From assembly GCF_014203115.1 (NCBI RefSeq), contig NZ_JACHIJ010000001.1:124001-188000 (forward strand): a stretch of 64,000 bases of DNA, given 5' to 3'. The notes under the pieces are model-generated. The model searched no databases. It was not told where the DNA came from and worked only from the letters and a program-made list of their open reading frames with translations. This document shows, piece by piece, positions 1-10,662 of the stretch. Made by a program: the position numbers and the translations under genes. This stretch comes from Afipia massiliensis (GTDB taxonomy: Bacteria; Pseudomonadota; Alphaproteobacteria; Rhizobiales; Xanthobacteraceae). Every line of letters starts with the position of its first letter. Within the stretch, counting starts at the first letter, position 1.

Positions 1-1219
1 CGATCAGTGCGCGGCCGACCGCCGTGCCCGAGCCGTTCAGCGTATGCACGAAGCGCGGCTTGCCGTCCGGCCCGCGCGAGCGCGCGTCCATGCGCCGCGC
101 CTGAAAATCGCCGCACACCGAGCATGACGAGATTTCGCGGTACATGCCGCCCTCGCCTTGGCTCGATATTTGTCCTGGCATCCATACTTCGATGTCGTAT
201 GTCTTTTGTGACGCGAAGCCCATGTCGCCGGTGCACAGCGTCATCACGCGGTAATGCAGGTCGAGCCTTTTCAAAACTTCTTCGGCGCATGACAGCATGC
301 GTTCGTGCTCGTTTCTGGATTCCTCAGGAGTCGTGACCGAGACCAGTTCAACCTTGGTGAACTGGTGCTGGCGGATCATGCCGCGCGTGTCGCGTCCCGC
401 AGCCCCCGCTTCCGCGCGGAAGCACGGCGTCAGCGCCGTCAACCGCATCGGCAGTTCTTTTTCGTCGAGGATGGATTCACGAACGAGGTTCGTGAGCGGG
501 ACTTCGGCGGTCGGGATGAGCCAATAGCCCTCTCCTCCGCTACCCATCGCACCGGCCGCAAACTGATCGTCACGAAACTTCGGCAATTGCGCCGTGCCGA
601 ACATCGCATCGTCACGCACCAAGAGCGGCGGGTTCACTTCGGTATAGCCGTGCTCACCCGTGTGCAGATCGAGCATGAACTGACCGATAGCGCGTTCCAG
701 CCGCGCAAGACCCTTCTTCAGCACCACGAAGCGAGAGCCGGACATTCTCGTCGCCGCCTCGAAGTCCATGAACTTCAGCGCTTCGCCAAGCTCGACGTGC
801 TCCTTCGGCTTGAACGCGTAATTGCGCTTCGCGCCGTAGTGATGATGCTCGACATTGCCGTGCTCATCAGCTCCGTCCGGCACTTCATCAAGCGGCAGGT
901 TCGGAATCTGCGCGAGTTCTGTCTTGAGATCGTCTTCAAACTTCTTCGCAGCCGCCTCAAGCTCGGGGAGTTTCGTCTTGAGTTCGCCGACCTCGGCCAT
1001 CAGCGCGTCCGCGCGCGCGTTGTCCTTGTTCTTCTTGGCGTCGCCGATTTCCTTGGAAGCCGCGTTGCGCCGGGCCAACGTCTGCTCCGACGCCAGAATG
1101 GCCGCACGGCGCTTCTCGTCCAGCGCGATCAGCGAAGCTGACAACCCATCCAGACCCCGGCGCTTGAGCGCAGCGTCGAACGCATTCGGGTTATCGCGAA
1201 TCCATTTGATGTCGTGCAT
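1..1219 (-). CDS. serS: Seryl-tRNA synthetase, C-terminus cut by window edge
   Basis: Cytoplasmic class II aminoacyl-tRNA synthetase that charges tRNA(Ser), and tRNA(Sec) where present, with serine. Translation from the ATG at 1219 begins [19 protein letters not shown] lysine- and alanine-rich helical arm, the tRNA-binding coiled coil, covers roughly residues 25-105. Class II motif 2 is visible as [21 protein letters not shown] and motif 3 begins as [12 protein letters not shown] just before the window edge. About 406 residues are present; the family is usually about 425-430, so only the last 20 or so are missing, through truncation by the window rather than decay. It is the last gene of the tatABC-serS group on this strand, separated from tatC by 169 bases that carry an inverted repeat. 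Confidence 0.97.
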   Translation of the reverse strand, partial: MHDIKWIRDNPNAFDAALKRRGLDGLSASLIALDEKRRAAILASEQTLARRNAASKEIGDAKKNKDNARADALMAEVGELKTKLPELEAAAKKFEDDLKTELAQIPNLPLDEVPDGADEHGNVEHHHYGAKRNYAFKPKEHVELGEALKFMDFEAATRMSGSRFVVLKKGLARLERAIGQFMLDLHTGEHGYTEVNPPLLVRDDAMFGTAQLPKFRDDQFAAGAMGSGGEGYWLIPTAEVPLTNLVRESILDEKELPMRLTALTPCFRAEAGAAGRDTRGMIRQHQFTKVELVSVTTPEESRNEHERMLSCAEEVLKRLDLHYRVMTLCTGDMGFASQKTYDIEVWMPGQISSQGEGGMYREISSCSVCGDFQARRMDARSRGPDGKPRFVHTLNGSGTAVGRALI

Positions 1220-1232
1220 GAGAACTATCCTG

Positions 1233-1319
1233 CGTCATGACCGGGTTTCCCGGCCATCCACGTATTTGCTGGTGCGTTAGAACAAGTCGTGGATGCCCGG
1301 GTCAAGCCCGGGCACGACG
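1233..1319. repeat. REP-like imperfect inverted repeat between tatC and serS
   Basis: The arm at 1233-1262 (CGTCATGACC...CATCCACG) is the imperfect reverse complement of the arm at 1288-1319 (CGTGGATGCC...GCACGACG), with a 25-base spacer. The inner eight bases of each arm match exactly. The wording (GTGGATGCCCGGGTCAAGCCCGGGCA) resembles a palindromic repeat that I recall as frequent between genes of Bradyrhizobium relatives; that family link is from memory. In the transcript it would form a strong hairpin between tatC and serS. Confidence 0.6.
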
Positions 1320-1388
1320 AATCGAGAGACATGACTGCGATGATAACCCGGCCCTAAGGCCTGCTGGGGTCACAAAACGATCCAGCGG

Positions 1389-2216
1389 CTACTCCGCCGG
1401 CGTCGTGGCGGGAGGGGTCGGAGGTGCATCTGCTGGCGGCGTCGTGCCGGCGGCCTGCTTGGCGGCCTTCTTCTCCACGACGGCAACCGCGAGAATTGAG
1501 CCCTCGTAGAGGATCAGCAGCGGGATCGCGAGCGACATCTGGCTGATGACATCCGGCGGGGTCAGCACCGCGGCGATGACGAATGCCACCACGATGAAAT
1601 AGCGCCGCTTCTCGCGGAGCTGCTTCGAGGTCAGGATTCCAATCCGCCCGAGCAGCGTCAGGATCACCGGCAGCTGGAACGCGATGCCGAACGCGAAGAT
1701 CAGCGACATCATCAGCGAGAGATACTCGCCGACTTTCGGCAGCAGCGCGATCTGCGCCGTCTCGTCGCCGCCCATCTGCTGCATGCCGAGCGAGAAGCGG
1801 ATCAGCATCGGCAGCACGAGGAAATAGACCAGCAGCGTGCCGAGCGCGAAGAAGATCGGCGTCGCGATCAGGTACGGCAGGAACGCGCCGCGCTCGTGCT
1901 TGTAGAGGCCCGGCGCGACGAACATGTAGATCTGCGCGGCGATCACCGGAAACGAAATGAAGCCAGCGCCGAACATCGCGAGTTTCAGCTGCGTCAGGAA
2001 GTATTCTAGCAGCGCGGTATAGATGAACTTGGAATTCTCCGGTCCCGCGACCCAGACGAACGGCCAGACCAGCACGTTGTAGATCTGTTTGGCGAAGAAG
2101 AAGCAGAAGATAAACGCCAGCGCGAATGCGAGCAGCGCCTTGATCAGCCGCGAACGCAGCTCGATCAGGTGGTCCATCAAGGGCGCCTTGGTGGCTTCGA
2201 TGTCTTCTGCACTCAT
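1389..2216 (-). CDS. tatC: Twin-arginine translocase subunit TatC
   Basis: Polytopic inner-membrane receptor of the Tat pathway, which exports folded proteins with twin-arginine signal peptides; it binds the signal peptide together with TatB. The 275-residue product has the conserved N-terminal cytoplasmic segment [17 protein letters not shown] followed by about six hydrophobic helices. The last 30 or so residues are an alanine- and proline-rich cytoplasmic tail beyond the usual domain. The ATG overlaps the tatB stop codon by four bases (ATGA), indicating translational coupling. The order on this strand is tatA, tatB, tatC, the usual operon order. Confidence 0.97.
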   Translation of the reverse strand: MSAEDIEATKAPLMDHLIELRSRLIKALLAFALAFIFCFFFAKQIYNVLVWPFVWVAGPENSKFIYTALLEYFLTQLKLAMFGAGFISFPVIAAQIYMFVAPGLYKHERGAFLPYLIATPIFFALGTLLVYFLVLPMLIRFSLGMQQMGGDETAQIALLPKVGEYLSLMMSLIFAFGIAFQLPVILTLLGRIGILTSKQLREKRRYFIVVAFVIAAVLTPPDVISQMSLAIPLLILYEGSILAVAVVEKKAAKQAAGTTPPADAPPTPPATTPAE

Positions 2217-2620
2217 GACGCTTTGGCGTCCGGTACGGCCGGCGTCGGGGTTTCGACGGCCGGCGCATGGGCCTCAGCCTCGGCGAACGTCGCGGCCGTC
2301 GGCGGCTCAGGCGTGGTCGGCGTCACCGGCGGGTCGATCTTCATCGCGTCCTCGACATCCTTGTTGAGGGACGTCAGCAGATTGGTCGGTGACAGATCCT
2401 TGGCGGCGGCGGAGGCATCATCGAACGTTTTCTTGATGTCCGCCATTTCGGCTTCGCGCATCGCCTCGTTGAACTGGCCTTGGAATTCGGAGGCCATGCG
2501 GCGCGCCTTGCCCATCCATTGCCCGACCGTGCGCAGCACCCCGGGCAGCTCTTTCGGGCCGATGGCGATCAGCGCAACGACGCCGATGACGACCAGTTCA
2601 CTCCACCCGATGTCGAACAT
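2213..2620 (-). CDS. tatB: Sec-independent translocase protein TatB
   Basis: Single-span inner-membrane Tat component that forms the substrate receptor with TatC. The 135-residue protein starts [20 protein letters not shown] and has the short N-terminal membrane helix, the GPKELP hinge and an amphipathic helix ([19 protein letters not shown]) typical of TatB. The C-terminal half is charged, then rich in alanine, proline and threonine, and is expected to be cytoplasmic. It is distinguished from TatA by length and by the glutamate in the membrane segment (WSELVV). The stop codon overlaps the tatC start. Confidence 0.96.
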   Translation of the reverse strand: MFDIGWSELVVIGVVALIAIGPKELPGVLRTVGQWMGKARRMASEFQGQFNEAMREAEMADIKKTFDDASAAAKDLSPTNLLTSLNKDVEDAMKIDPPVTPTTPEPPTAATFAEAEAHAPAVETPTPAVPDAKAS

Positions 2621-2679
2621 GGAAAATTCCGCCTACGGAGCCGCGGCCCGCACTGCTGAGGAAACGCGACGCCCGGATG

Positions 2680-2919
2680 TCAAACCGCTTTGCTTCCGAC
2701 ATCGCTCCGCGACGATGTGGTGGCCGACGGCGAGTTGTCGATGGTCTTGACCGGCTCGGGCTGCTTCTCGGCCGGCTTTTCGTCATCGGCCATGCCCTTC
2801 TTGAAGGCCTTGATGCCCTGCGCGACGTCGCCCATCAGATCCGAAATTTTGCCACGGCCGAACAGCAGCAGGACGACGCCGATCACGACGATCCAGTGCC
2901 AGATACTAAACGAACCCAT
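2680..2919 (-). CDS. tatA: Twin-arginine translocase pore subunit TatA
   Basis: Small single-span membrane protein that oligomerises to form the Tat translocation pore. The ATG at 2919 gives a 79-residue product starting [20 protein letters not shown], followed by the [12 protein letters not shown] hinge and an amphipathic helix ([12 protein letters not shown]). The frame stays open further upstream, but this ATG has a strong ribosome binding site (GGAGG about nine bases upstream) and matches the TatA N-terminus, so the longer version is rejected. It is the first tat gene, 180 bases downstream of scpB and 59 bases before tatB. Confidence 0.95.
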   Translation of the reverse strand: MGSFSIWHWIVVIGVVLLLFGRGKISDLMGDVAQGIKAFKKGMADDEKPAEKQPEPVKTIDNSPSATTSSRSDVGSKAV

Positions 2920-3099
2920 ACTGCCATCCTCCAAACACGCGACCGGGTTTTCCCGACCATATCTGACCGGAAAGTAGGCCCCAGAGGTGTCAAAAACAAG
3001 GATTAACCCCGCGTCATGACTGCGCAAACCGGCGCATTGACACGAGAGTTAATGTTCACTCATAGCGGCCGCAAATCCAGCCGCCCGCAGCGCCGAAAG

Positions 3100-3870
3100 T
3101 CAGGTTTCGTCGCTCTTTTCCGGCTCCACAGCAGGCGCCAGGGCCAATTCGAGATCGCCCGGCTCCAGCGGCTCCTCGTCCTCGCGCAGCGCCGGATCGT
3201 CGGATGGCGATGGAACAGCGAAGCCGCCCGGCAACCGCGTATCCAGCAGGCCCGCGCCCTTCAACTCGTCGAGACCGGGCAGATCGCCCAGCGCTTCGAG
3301 GCTGAACTGCGAGAGGAAGGCTTCGGTGGTGCCGAAGGTCAGCGGCCGGCCCGGCGTCTTGCGACGGCCGCGCGGACGGATCCAGCCGGTTTCCAGCAGC
3401 ACGTCCAGCGTGCCCTTCGACGTGACCACACCGCGGATTTCCTCGATCTCGGCGCGCGTCACCGGCTGGTGATAGGCGATAATCGCCAGCATCTCGATCG
3501 CGGCACGCGACAGGCGGCGCGTCTCGATGCTTTCACGGGTCATCAGCCAGGCGAGATCGCCGGCGGTCCGGAAGGTCCACTTGCTGGCGACACGAACCAG
3601 ATTGACGCCGCGCATGGCGTAATCGGCCTGCAACTGCGCCAGCGCGGCTTTCACATCCACGCCTTCGGGCATGCGCTTGGCGAGCGACGGCTCATCGAGC
3701 GGCTCGGTCGAAGCAAACAGCAAGGCTTCGAGCAGGCGCAGTTCCTCGGGACGAGCGACGGTATCGTTTGAAGATTCTTGCAAAGATTCTTGCGAAGACT
3801 CCAGCACGGAATCCTGCTCGACCGGAGCAACGTGCTGCGCCGCCACACTCGTTCTCGCCGGACTTGGCAT
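3100..3870 (-). CDS. scpB: Segregation and condensation protein B
   Basis: ScpB is a winged-helix partner of ScpA and SMC in chromosome condensation and segregation. The start chosen is the ATG at 3870 (MPSPARTS), which has GAAGGAGA about ten bases upstream; a GTG seven codons earlier is in frame but lacks such a site. The 256-residue product has a variable N-terminus, then the ScpB core (RLLEALLFASTEPLDE...IAYHQPVTRAEIEEIRGV) with two winged-helix domains at about residues 50-210, and an acidic C-terminal tail. The gene follows scpA on the same strand with a 38-base gap. Confidence 0.95.
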   Translation of the reverse strand: MPSPARTSVAAQHVAPVEQDSVLESSQESLQESSNDTVARPEELRLLEALLFASTEPLDEPSLAKRMPEGVDVKAALAQLQADYAMRGVNLVRVASKWTFRTAGDLAWLMTRESIETRRLSRAAIEMLAIIAYHQPVTRAEIEEIRGVVTSKGTLDVLLETGWIRPRGRRKTPGRPLTFGTTEAFLSQFSLEALGDLPGLDELKGAGLLDTRLPGGFAVPSPSDDPALREDEEPLEPGDLELALAPAVEPEKSDET

Positions 3871-3908
3871 GGCCCTGTCTCCTTCTTCCACTTACTCGAC
3901 GTCTTCCA

Positions 3909-4745
3909 CTAATCGGCCTGCACTTCCGACGCTGCTTGAGCGCCGGGAGGCAAATGCTCGACGTGCTTACGAAAATACAAAGGTGCGAACGCTTCTTTCT
4001 GGTGCAGATCCAGCGTGCCCTCGCGCACAAGCTCAAGCGCAGCGGCGAAACTTGACGCGAACACCGTCGCCCGTTGCGTCGGATCGACGACGTAGCGCAT
4101 CAGATACTCGTCGAGGTTCGCCCAGTCCTCGGACTCTGCCGAGCCAACCAGCCGTTCCAGCGACGCGCGCGCTTCGGACAGCGACCAAACGGTCCGCTTG
4201 GTCAGATGCACGGTCGCCAACACACGCTGCTGACGCTGCGTAGCGTAGGAGGTCAGAAGATCGTACAACGTCGCGGTCCAGCGGGCGTGCTTGACCTGCG
4301 CAATCTGTTCCGGCTGACCGCGCGGGAAAATATCGCGGCGCAACTGCGGCCGGGTCATCAGGCGGTTCGATGCCTCGCGAATTTGCTCCAACCTGCGCAG
4401 CCTGTTGGCCAGCGCGGTCGCGAGGTCCTCGGCGCTCGGTCCTTCAGCCTCGGGCGGCTCCGGCAGCAGCAGGCGCGACTTGAGATACGCCAGCCACGCC
4501 GCCATCACGAGATAGTCGGCGGCGAGCTCGAGCCGCAGCTTGCGCGCGGCCTCGATGAAAACGAGGTACTGGTCGGCGAGCGCCAGAATGGAAATCTTGG
4601 CGAGATCGACCTTCTGCTGACGGGCCAGCGCGAGCAACAGATCGAGCGGACCTTCGTAACCCTCGACGTCGACGACGAGCGCCGGTTCGTCGTCGGCGTT
4701 GTCCGCCGGCAAACCTGTTTCGAAGGAAAGGATTTCCGCGCTCAT
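3909..4745 (-). CDS. scpA: Segregation and condensation protein A
   Basis: Kleisin subunit that bridges the SMC heads in the bacterial condensin complex. The 278-residue protein carries the family signature VDVEGYEGPLDLLLALARQQ near residue 30, followed by VDLAKISILALADQYL, both typical of ScpA. The C-terminal winged-helix region lies at about residues 190-265. Its ATG overlaps the nagZ stop codon by four bases (ATGA), so it is probably translationally coupled, and scpB follows in the same operon. ScpA and ScpB act together, which supports both calls. Confidence 0.96.
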   Translation of the reverse strand: MSAEILSFETGLPADNADDEPALVVDVEGYEGPLDLLLALARQQKVDLAKISILALADQYLVFIEAARKLRLELAADYLVMAAWLAYLKSRLLLPEPPEAEGPSAEDLATALANRLRRLEQIREASNRLMTRPQLRRDIFPRGQPEQIAQVKHARWTATLYDLLTSYATQRQQRVLATVHLTKRTVWSLSEARASLERLVGSAESEDWANLDEYLMRYVVDPTQRATVFASSFAAALELVREGTLDLHQKEAFAPLYFRKHVEHLPPGAQAASEVQAD

Positions 4746-5770
4746 GAGGTCAGGCTCCCTGCCCGATCGATGAGCCGGTCGAGTTCGGCGCGCGCCGCTC
4801 CACGATCGAACGGTTGCGGGGTTCGGCGCGAGGCCAGAGCACGATCCGCGCGGGCCAAGGCCTCACCCGCGAGCATCGGCGTTTCGCCGGCAACCTGCCG
4901 CATCTCATCGAGCTTGCCGTTGCAATGCAGGACGACGTCACAGCCCGCGGCCAGGCTAGCGCGCGTGCGTTCCGCGATTGATCCCTGCAAGGCGTTCATG
5001 GACACGTCATCACTCATTAACAAACCCTGGAATCCAATGGTCCCGCGAATCACCTGTTCAATGATTGTCGCAGATGTCGTCGCAGGTTGGGCGGGGTCGA
5101 GGGCGCTAAACACAACATGTGCCGTCATGGCCATCGGCAGATCGGCAAGCGGCGCAAAGGCCGCAAAGTCGGTTTTGGCGAGTTCCGCCGCCGGGGTATC
5201 GACCGTCGGCAACTGAAAATGGCTGTCCGCTGTGGCCCTTCCGTGGCCGGGAATGTGCTTCAGGACCGGCAACACACCGCCCTGCGCCAGCCCATTGGTC
5301 ACCGCGCGGGCAATCGCGGCCACCTGACCGGGGGTCGTGCCGTAGGCCCGGTTGCCGATCACCGAGTCCGCTCCGGGAACCGGGACGTCCGCCAGCGGCA
5401 GGCAGTCCACAGTGATCCCGAGATCGGCCAGATCGGCGGCAATCAGCCGTGACGACAGACGGGCGGCCTCAAGCCCGGCTTCGCGGTCGATCTCGTACAG
5501 CGCACTGAAGACCGCGCCGGGCGGATAGGAAGGCCATTGGGGCGGCTGGAGCCGCTGGACCCGGCCGCCTTCCTGATCGATCAGGACCGGCGCCTCGGGC
5601 AGGTCGACGGCGGAGCGAATTTCCTCAACCAGTCGAATGACTTGGTCAGGAGTCTCGATATTGCGCTTGAAAAGGATAAAGCCCCACGGCCGCTGGTCGC
5701 GCAGAAATGCGCGCTCCTCGTCGGTCAGAGCGGTTCCGGAAACACCGGTAATGAATGCGCGCGCGGCCAT
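4742..5770 (-). CDS. nagZ: Beta-N-acetylhexosaminidase NagZ, peptidoglycan recycling
   Basis: Cytoplasmic glycoside hydrolase family 3 enzyme that removes GlcNAc from GlcNAc-1,6-anhydro-muropeptides during cell wall recycling. The 342-residue product has the family motif KHIPGHGRATADSH (the KH(F/I)PGHG signature with its catalytic-loop His) and SDDVSMNAL holding the aspartate nucleophile. No signal peptide is seen, matching a cytoplasmic NagZ. It sits between the SPOR-domain gene and scpA and overlaps scpA by four bases; this nagZ-scpA-scpB order is conserved in alphaproteobacteria. Confidence 0.96.
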   Translation of the reverse strand: MAARAFITGVSGTALTDEERAFLRDQRPWGFILFKRNIETPDQVIRLVEEIRSAVDLPEAPVLIDQEGGRVQRLQPPQWPSYPPGAVFSALYEIDREAGLEAARLSSRLIAADLADLGITVDCLPLADVPVPGADSVIGNRAYGTTPGQVAAIARAVTNGLAQGGVLPVLKHIPGHGRATADSHFQLPTVDTPAAELAKTDFAAFAPLADLPMAMTAHVVFSALDPAQPATTSATIIEQVIRGTIGFQGLLMSDDVSMNALQGSIAERTRASLAAGCDVVLHCNGKLDEMRQVAGETPMLAGEALARADRALASRRTPQPFDRGAARAELDRLIDRAGSLTS

Positions 5771-5897
5771 AAGTCGGCGATTAGCCCGCGCGTGGCGCCA
5801 GGGTCAAGGAAACCCGGCGAATTCGCACGTGATTGTGGGGGTCATCCACAATCGCAACCGATCTCAAAGGTTTGGCGGTACCGCCTAGTTCAAATTA

Positions 5898-7409
5898 CTA
5901 GCGCCGCTGGACCACGCACTGCCCGCCAGCTGATTTGAGGTTCACACAGAACTGCGTGGCCTCGTCGTTGGTCCCGAACGGACCGACCATCGCGCGATAG
6001 AACGTGCCCTTGCCTGCGATGTCGGCCTTGTGGATCGACGCCGTCCGCGAGCCAAGGATCGCGCCATACTTGCCCTGAATGGACTTGAACGAAGCCTTCG
6101 CGTCCGCCTCAGACTTCTGCGAGGAGACCTGCACATAGGCGCCCCCGCCCGTAACCGCCGCAGGATTGATTGCGGCGACCTTGGCCCGTGGCTCGGAAGG
6201 CGCGGCCGGCTGTGCCTGCGGCGAAATCGAGACCGGGGCATTGGCCTGCGGTACCCCCGTCGAAGCAGTGCTGGCCGGAGCCGCAGCGCGTTGCGGTGCT
6301 GGAGCCTGCGCCCGTGCTGACGCTGCCGATCCGGCAGCCGCTGCATCCGGCTGGTCCGGGCGAATGCTCAGGGTACGGATTTTCCGCGGTTCTTCGCCGC
6401 CGCTCAACGTGCCGTTGCCAACGCCCGCACCTGTGGGCCGGACGTTGGTCGATGCGCTGGCGACTGACGGCGGGTTCGCGTTCTGGGTCAGCGGCGGAAA
6501 CACCACGCGCGGACCGGTCCTGGCGTTGACGTCGACAGGCTGTTCCTCGCGGGACACCACGCGCTCGGCCGACTTGTCGCCGACGCGGTCGTAGATCTGT
6601 TTGCCTGAACTATCGATTCCGCCGGGCGGGATGATCTTGTTCGGCCCGGCGTCCGCCTTGATAACAGGAGGTTCGCCGCTGCGCGGCGAGCCGACAAAGG
6701 TCCGGTAAGCGAATGCGGCACCGGTGCCGACAACCGCAAGCAGGAGAACGACGACAACCGTCATCGTCCCGCCGCGACGCGGCTTCGGCTCCTGTTCGTA
6801 ATTCTCTTCAAATGGCGGACGGTCATAGGCCCCATCGCCATAATGCCCGTCCTGCGCAAACTGATCGCGGCCGGGATCATGATCCGGCCGGCCATAGAGG
6901 ACGTCATCGTAACGATCGCCACCGGCTGCCTGATGGCCGCGCGCCTGCAGTGGCAGCACTGGATCGTAGCCGGAATGATCGAACTGCGGAGCTTGGCCGC
7001 CATAGGCCGGATCGGTCTGTGGGCGCGCATAGCGCGGATCGTAGTGCTCCTCTTGGGGAGCAGCGTACGGTTCCTCGTCGCGATAGGCCGGCTCCTGCCG
7101 ATAGGCCGGCTCCTGCGGGGCATGCCGGGACGCAGTCAGGTTTTGCATCCACGACGGACGGCTCGCAGGAACTTCCTCGGCGGCGGGCTCGTAGGCGTCG
7201 TCGTACTGGTCGTGCTGAGCAGGCTGTGTCGGCTGCTGCGCCTGCCTTTGCGGATCGCCGGCAAAGCTCGAAAGCGGATCGGTCTGCCCGATCAGGCGAG
7301 CCAGTTCGGCCAACGGATCACTCGCGCCTTGCTGTGGGGCAATACGAGATTGATCCCGGGCGTAGTCGTCATCCGCCGGAAACGGTCTGTCGCGATATTG
7401 ATCCGCCAT
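5898..7409 (-). CDS. SPOR-domain inner-membrane protein
   Basis: Probable cell envelope protein that binds denuded peptidoglycan at the septum, inferred from the C-terminal SPOR domain (about residues 420-500, including YVQVSSQKSEADAKASF and YRAMVGPFGTNDEA). The start chosen is the ATG at 7409 (MADQYRDRPF), giving 503 residues; a 14-residue longer version is possible. The first 220 residues are a low-complexity cytoplasmic region rich in Asp, Tyr, Pro and Gln. One membrane helix (TMTVVVVLLLAVVGTGAAFA) lies near residue 225, then a long Pro/Ala-rich periplasmic linker. It lies between argS and nagZ, the conserved place for this family in Rhizobiales. Its specific cellular role is not established by the sequence. 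Confidence 0.9.
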   Translation of the reverse strand: MADQYRDRPFPADDDYARDQSRIAPQQGASDPLAELARLIGQTDPLSSFAGDPQRQAQQPTQPAQHDQYDDAYEPAAEEVPASRPSWMQNLTASRHAPQEPAYRQEPAYRDEEPYAAPQEEHYDPRYARPQTDPAYGGQAPQFDHSGYDPVLPLQARGHQAAGGDRYDDVLYGRPDHDPGRDQFAQDGHYGDGAYDRPPFEENYEQEPKPRRGGTMTVVVVLLLAVVGTGAAFAYRTFVGSPRSGEPPVIKADAGPNKIIPPGGIDSSGKQIYDRVGDKSAERVVSREEQPVDVNARTGPRVVFPPLTQNANPPSVASASTNVRPTGAGVGNGTLSGGEEPRKIRTLSIRPDQPDAAAAGSAASARAQAPAPQRAAAPASTASTGVPQANAPVSISPQAQPAAPSEPRAKVAAINPAAVTGGGAYVQVSSQKSEADAKASFKSIQGKYGAILGSRTASIHKADIAGKGTFYRAMVGPFGTNDEATQFCVNLKSAGGQCVVQRR

Positions 7410-7514
7410 TGCGATGTTGCATCCCCTTCGGGAAAGCGTCGCCCCCGTCATTCAAACGGAGCGGCCGCTATTCACACTGCCGCCACCCGTTCCCCGCGGC
7501 GGTCAAATCCCCAA

Positions 7515-9308
7515 CTATCGCATCTCGTCTGGAGCATGAACGCCGAGTACGGCGAGGCCTGAAGCCAGAACCGAGACGACGCCCTGAACCAAGGCCAGTC
7601 GCGCGATTGTTATCTCTGCATCATTCTGGATAATGAAGCGTAAATAGGGCAAATCGCGACCCTTGGTCCAGAGCGCATGAAATTCGCTCGCGAGATCATA
7701 CAGGTAAAACGCGATTCGGTGTGGCTCGTGTGCGAGCGCCGCCGCTTCCACGATCCGCGGGTACAGAGCGATCTGCCGGATCAGGCTCAGCTCAACCGGG
7801 TCGCTCAGTCGATCGATCTTCGCACCGCGCAGGAAGGCGACGCGCGACGACGCATCCTCGGGCAATGATGGAACCGTCTCGCGCGCATTCTTGAAAATCG
7901 AATGTCCGCGTGCGTGTCCGTACTGCACGTAGAACACTGCATTGTCCTTCGATTGCTCGATCACTTTGGCGAGATCGAAGTCGAGCACCGCATCGTTCTT
8001 GCGGAACAGCATCATGAAGCGCACGGCGTCGGAACCGACTTCGTCCACCACCTCGCGCAGCGTGACGAAATCGCCGGAACGCTTCGACATCTTCACCGGT
8101 TCGCCGTTGCGCAGCAGCTTGACGAGCTGCACGATCTTCACGTCGAGAGCGGCCTTCCCGCCGGTCACGGCCTTGATCGCCGCCTGCACACGCTTGATGT
8201 AGCCGCCGTGATCCGCGCCCCACACATCGACCATGTTGAGGAAGCCGCGATCGACCTTGGTCTTGTGATAGGCGATGTCGGACGCAAAGTAGGTGTACGA
8301 GCCATCCGACTTTTTCAGCGGACGATCTACGTCGTCGCCGAACGCGGTGGCGCGGAACAGAGTCTGTTCGCGATCTTCGTAATCCTCGACCGGTGCGCCT
8401 TTCGGCGGCGGCAGACGTCCCTCGTAGACGTCGCCCTTGGCACGCAGTCCGGCGATGGTGGCGCCGACGCGATCATTGCCATTCTCGTTGAGCGAGCGTT
8501 CGGAGAAGAACACATCGTGCCGGATGTTGAGCGCCGCGAGATCGCCCTTGATCATATCCATCATCATGGCGATGGCTTTTGCGCGCACGAGCGGCAACCA
8601 CTCTGCCTCTGATTGCTTCAGCAGCTTGTCGCCATGTTCGGCGGCCAGCGCCTTGCCGACCGGCACAAGATAATCGCCAGGATAAAGGCCCTCGGGAATG
8701 TCGCCGATGGCTTCGCCGAGCGCCTCGCGATAGCGCAGGAAGGCGGAACGCGCGAGCACATCGACCTGTGCGCCAGCGTCGTTGATGTAATATTCCTTGG
8801 CAACGTCATAGCCCGCGAACGACAGCAGGCTCGCCAGAGCGTCGCCGAACACCGCGCCACGGCAATGACCGACATGCATCGGCCCCGTCGGATTGGCGGA
8901 GACGTATTCGACGTTGACCTTCTCAGCCGCGCCGATCGCGCTGCGGCCATAGCCGCTACCCTGCTCCAGCACCGTCCGCAACGCACCGAACCATGCGGTC
9001 GTCTTCAAGGTCAGATTGATAAAGCCGGGACCGGCGACATCGACGCTTTCAACGATCGGATCGGCGCGGAGTTTTTCCGCGATCTTGTCGGCAAGCTCGC
9101 GTGGCTTCGCCTTGGCATCCTTGGCCAGAACCATCGCCGCGTTGGTCGCCATGTCGCCGTGGGTGGCGTCGCGCGGCGGCTCCACCACCACGCGCGTAAG
9201 ATCAATGCCCGCAGGCAGGACGCCCTCGCTGCCAAGCGCCGCGCATACGGCATGCACGCGCGAAAGCACATCGGCGAACAGATGCTGGGGCTGGCTGGGC
9301 GAAGTCAT
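7515..9308 (-). CDS. argS: Arginyl-tRNA synthetase
   Basis: Class Ia synthetase charging tRNA(Arg). The ATG at 9308 ([11 protein letters not shown]) gives 597 residues; an upstream in-frame extension of 25 residues lacks family similarity and is left out. Visible elements are the Arg-tRNA-synthetase N-terminal domain at about residues 1-100, the HIGH-type motif in [20 protein letters not shown] near residue 135, the signature [13 protein letters not shown] at the KMSKS position, and the C-terminal DALR anticodon-binding domain with [11 protein letters not shown]. It is the first gene of the argS-SPOR-nagZ-scpAB-tat run and follows dgt after a 49-base gap. Confidence 0.97.
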   Translation of the reverse strand: MTSPSQPQHLFADVLSRVHAVCAALGSEGVLPAGIDLTRVVVEPPRDATHGDMATNAAMVLAKDAKAKPRELADKIAEKLRADPIVESVDVAGPGFINLTLKTTAWFGALRTVLEQGSGYGRSAIGAAEKVNVEYVSANPTGPMHVGHCRGAVFGDALASLLSFAGYDVAKEYYINDAGAQVDVLARSAFLRYREALGEAIGDIPEGLYPGDYLVPVGKALAAEHGDKLLKQSEAEWLPLVRAKAIAMMMDMIKGDLAALNIRHDVFFSERSLNENGNDRVGATIAGLRAKGDVYEGRLPPPKGAPVEDYEDREQTLFRATAFGDDVDRPLKKSDGSYTYFASDIAYHKTKVDRGFLNMVDVWGADHGGYIKRVQAAIKAVTGGKAALDVKIVQLVKLLRNGEPVKMSKRSGDFVTLREVVDEVGSDAVRFMMLFRKNDAVLDFDLAKVIEQSKDNAVFYVQYGHARGHSIFKNARETVPSLPEDASSRVAFLRGAKIDRLSDPVELSLIRQIALYPRIVEAAALAHEPHRIAFYLYDLASEFHALWTKGRDLPYLRFIIQNDAEITIARLALVQGVVSVLASGLAVLGVHAPDEMR

Positions 9309-9357
9309 TGGAGAATGTCCTGGCAAGTGCACGAAATTGGCATATTCAGGCCGCCGC

Positions 9358-10566
9358 CTAACGTAAATCCGGGGTCGAGTCAAAAAGCCGCTGGTGCTCG
9401 ATAATGGCGTATCTGTCGGTCATTCCGGCAATGAAATCGCCGATCCGGCGTGCCCGGCCGGCCTCGTCCTCCTCGCCGTGATGCGGCAGCCATTCGGCGG
9501 GCAGATCGCCCGGTTCGGCCTGATAACGTGCGAACAGATCGCGGACCACGGCCTCAGCATCCCGCATCACGCTCATCACCCGTTCGTGGCGATACATTCG
9601 CGTTTTGAGAAAGGCCTTGATCGTCGCTTCGGTTTTCTCGGCCTCAGTCGAGAAACTGACGAGCGTGGCGTCATGATTGCGTACATCGATCACGCTGCCG
9701 GGGTGCAGCGCTGTGAGCCGCTTGCGCGTTTCCGAGAACACATCCTCGATCAGATAGGAGATCAGTTCGCGCACGAGTTCCGCGCCGCGGCGGGTTTCAT
9801 CGAGGACGGGATAGCGCGCCGTGATGACGGCGTTGATGTCGGCGATCAGCGGAATGGCTCCAAGATCATCGACGGTGAACAGCCCTGCCCGCAATCCGTC
9901 ATCGATGTCGTGCGCATCATAGGCGATGTCATCCGCGACGGCGGCAACCTGCGCTTCCAGCGAGGCGTAGCTCCACAGTTCGAGATCGTGATAAGCGACG
10001 TATTCCGAGATTCCGACCGGAACGCCATGATCGCGGTAGCGGCCGACGGGCTCGCCGTTGCGATCGATCAACGGACCGTTGTGCTTGACGATGCCCTCAA
10101 GCGATTCCCACGTCAGATTGAGACCGTCGAATTGCGGATAGCGACGTTCCAGCAGTGTTACCACGCGCAGGCTCTGGGCGTTGTGATCGAAACCGCCGTG
10201 GCCCCGCAGGCATTCGTCGAGGGCACGCTCCCCGGCATGACCGAACGGCGGATGGCCAAGGTCATGGGCCAGCGCCAGCGTTTCCGTGAGATCCTCGTCG
10301 AGCCCGAGCTGCCGCGCCAGCGCACGGGCGATCTGCGCCACCTCCAGCGTATGGGTCAGGCGGGTCCGGTAATGATCGCCTTCGTGGAACACGAAAACCT
10401 GGGTTTTGTGCTTCAGGCGGCGGAAGGCGTTGGAATGGATGACCCGGTCACAGTCGCGGCGGAAGTCGCTGCGGCGCAAGCTGGGCGGCTCATTGAAGCG
10501 CCTGCCGCGGCTTTGACCGGGATCGCAGCCATAGACCACGGGAGGGGCAGCCATTCCGACCGACAT
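9358..10566 (-). CDS. dgt: Deoxyguanosinetriphosphate triphosphohydrolase-like protein
   Basis: HD-domain metalloenzyme of the dGTPase family, expected to hydrolyse dNTPs to deoxynucleosides and triphosphate. The 402-residue product from the ATG at 10566 has [16 protein letters not shown] (metal-binding His) and [18 protein letters not shown] (HD motif and second His), with the later conserved aspartate in [17 protein letters not shown]. Length and motifs match the type 2 dGTPase-like subfamily of proteobacteria. An alternative ATG four codons downstream cannot be excluded. It is divergent from erpA across a 96-base gap that must carry both promoters. Confidence 0.93.
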   Translation of the reverse strand: MSVGMAAPPVVYGCDPGQSRGRRFNEPPSLRRSDFRRDCDRVIHSNAFRRLKHKTQVFVFHEGDHYRTRLTHTLEVAQIARALARQLGLDEDLTETLALAHDLGHPPFGHAGERALDECLRGHGGFDHNAQSLRVVTLLERRYPQFDGLNLTWESLEGIVKHNGPLIDRNGEPVGRYRDHGVPVGISEYVAYHDLELWSYASLEAQVAAVADDIAYDAHDIDDGLRAGLFTVDDLGAIPLIADINAVITARYPVLDETRRGAELVRELISYLIEDVFSETRKRLTALHPGSVIDVRNHDATLVSFSTEAEKTEATIKAFLKTRMYRHERVMSVMRDAEAVVRDLFARYQAEPGDLPAEWLPHHGEEDEAGRARRIGDFIAGMTDRYAIIEHQRLFDSTPDLR

Positions 10567-10662
10567 ACGAATTATTCTACTTTCGATGTTTGATTCTGGC
10601 GTCCAGCGCACTTAACTATGACACACGGGGACATTCAAATACCCCGATTTCGGAGACTCTTG

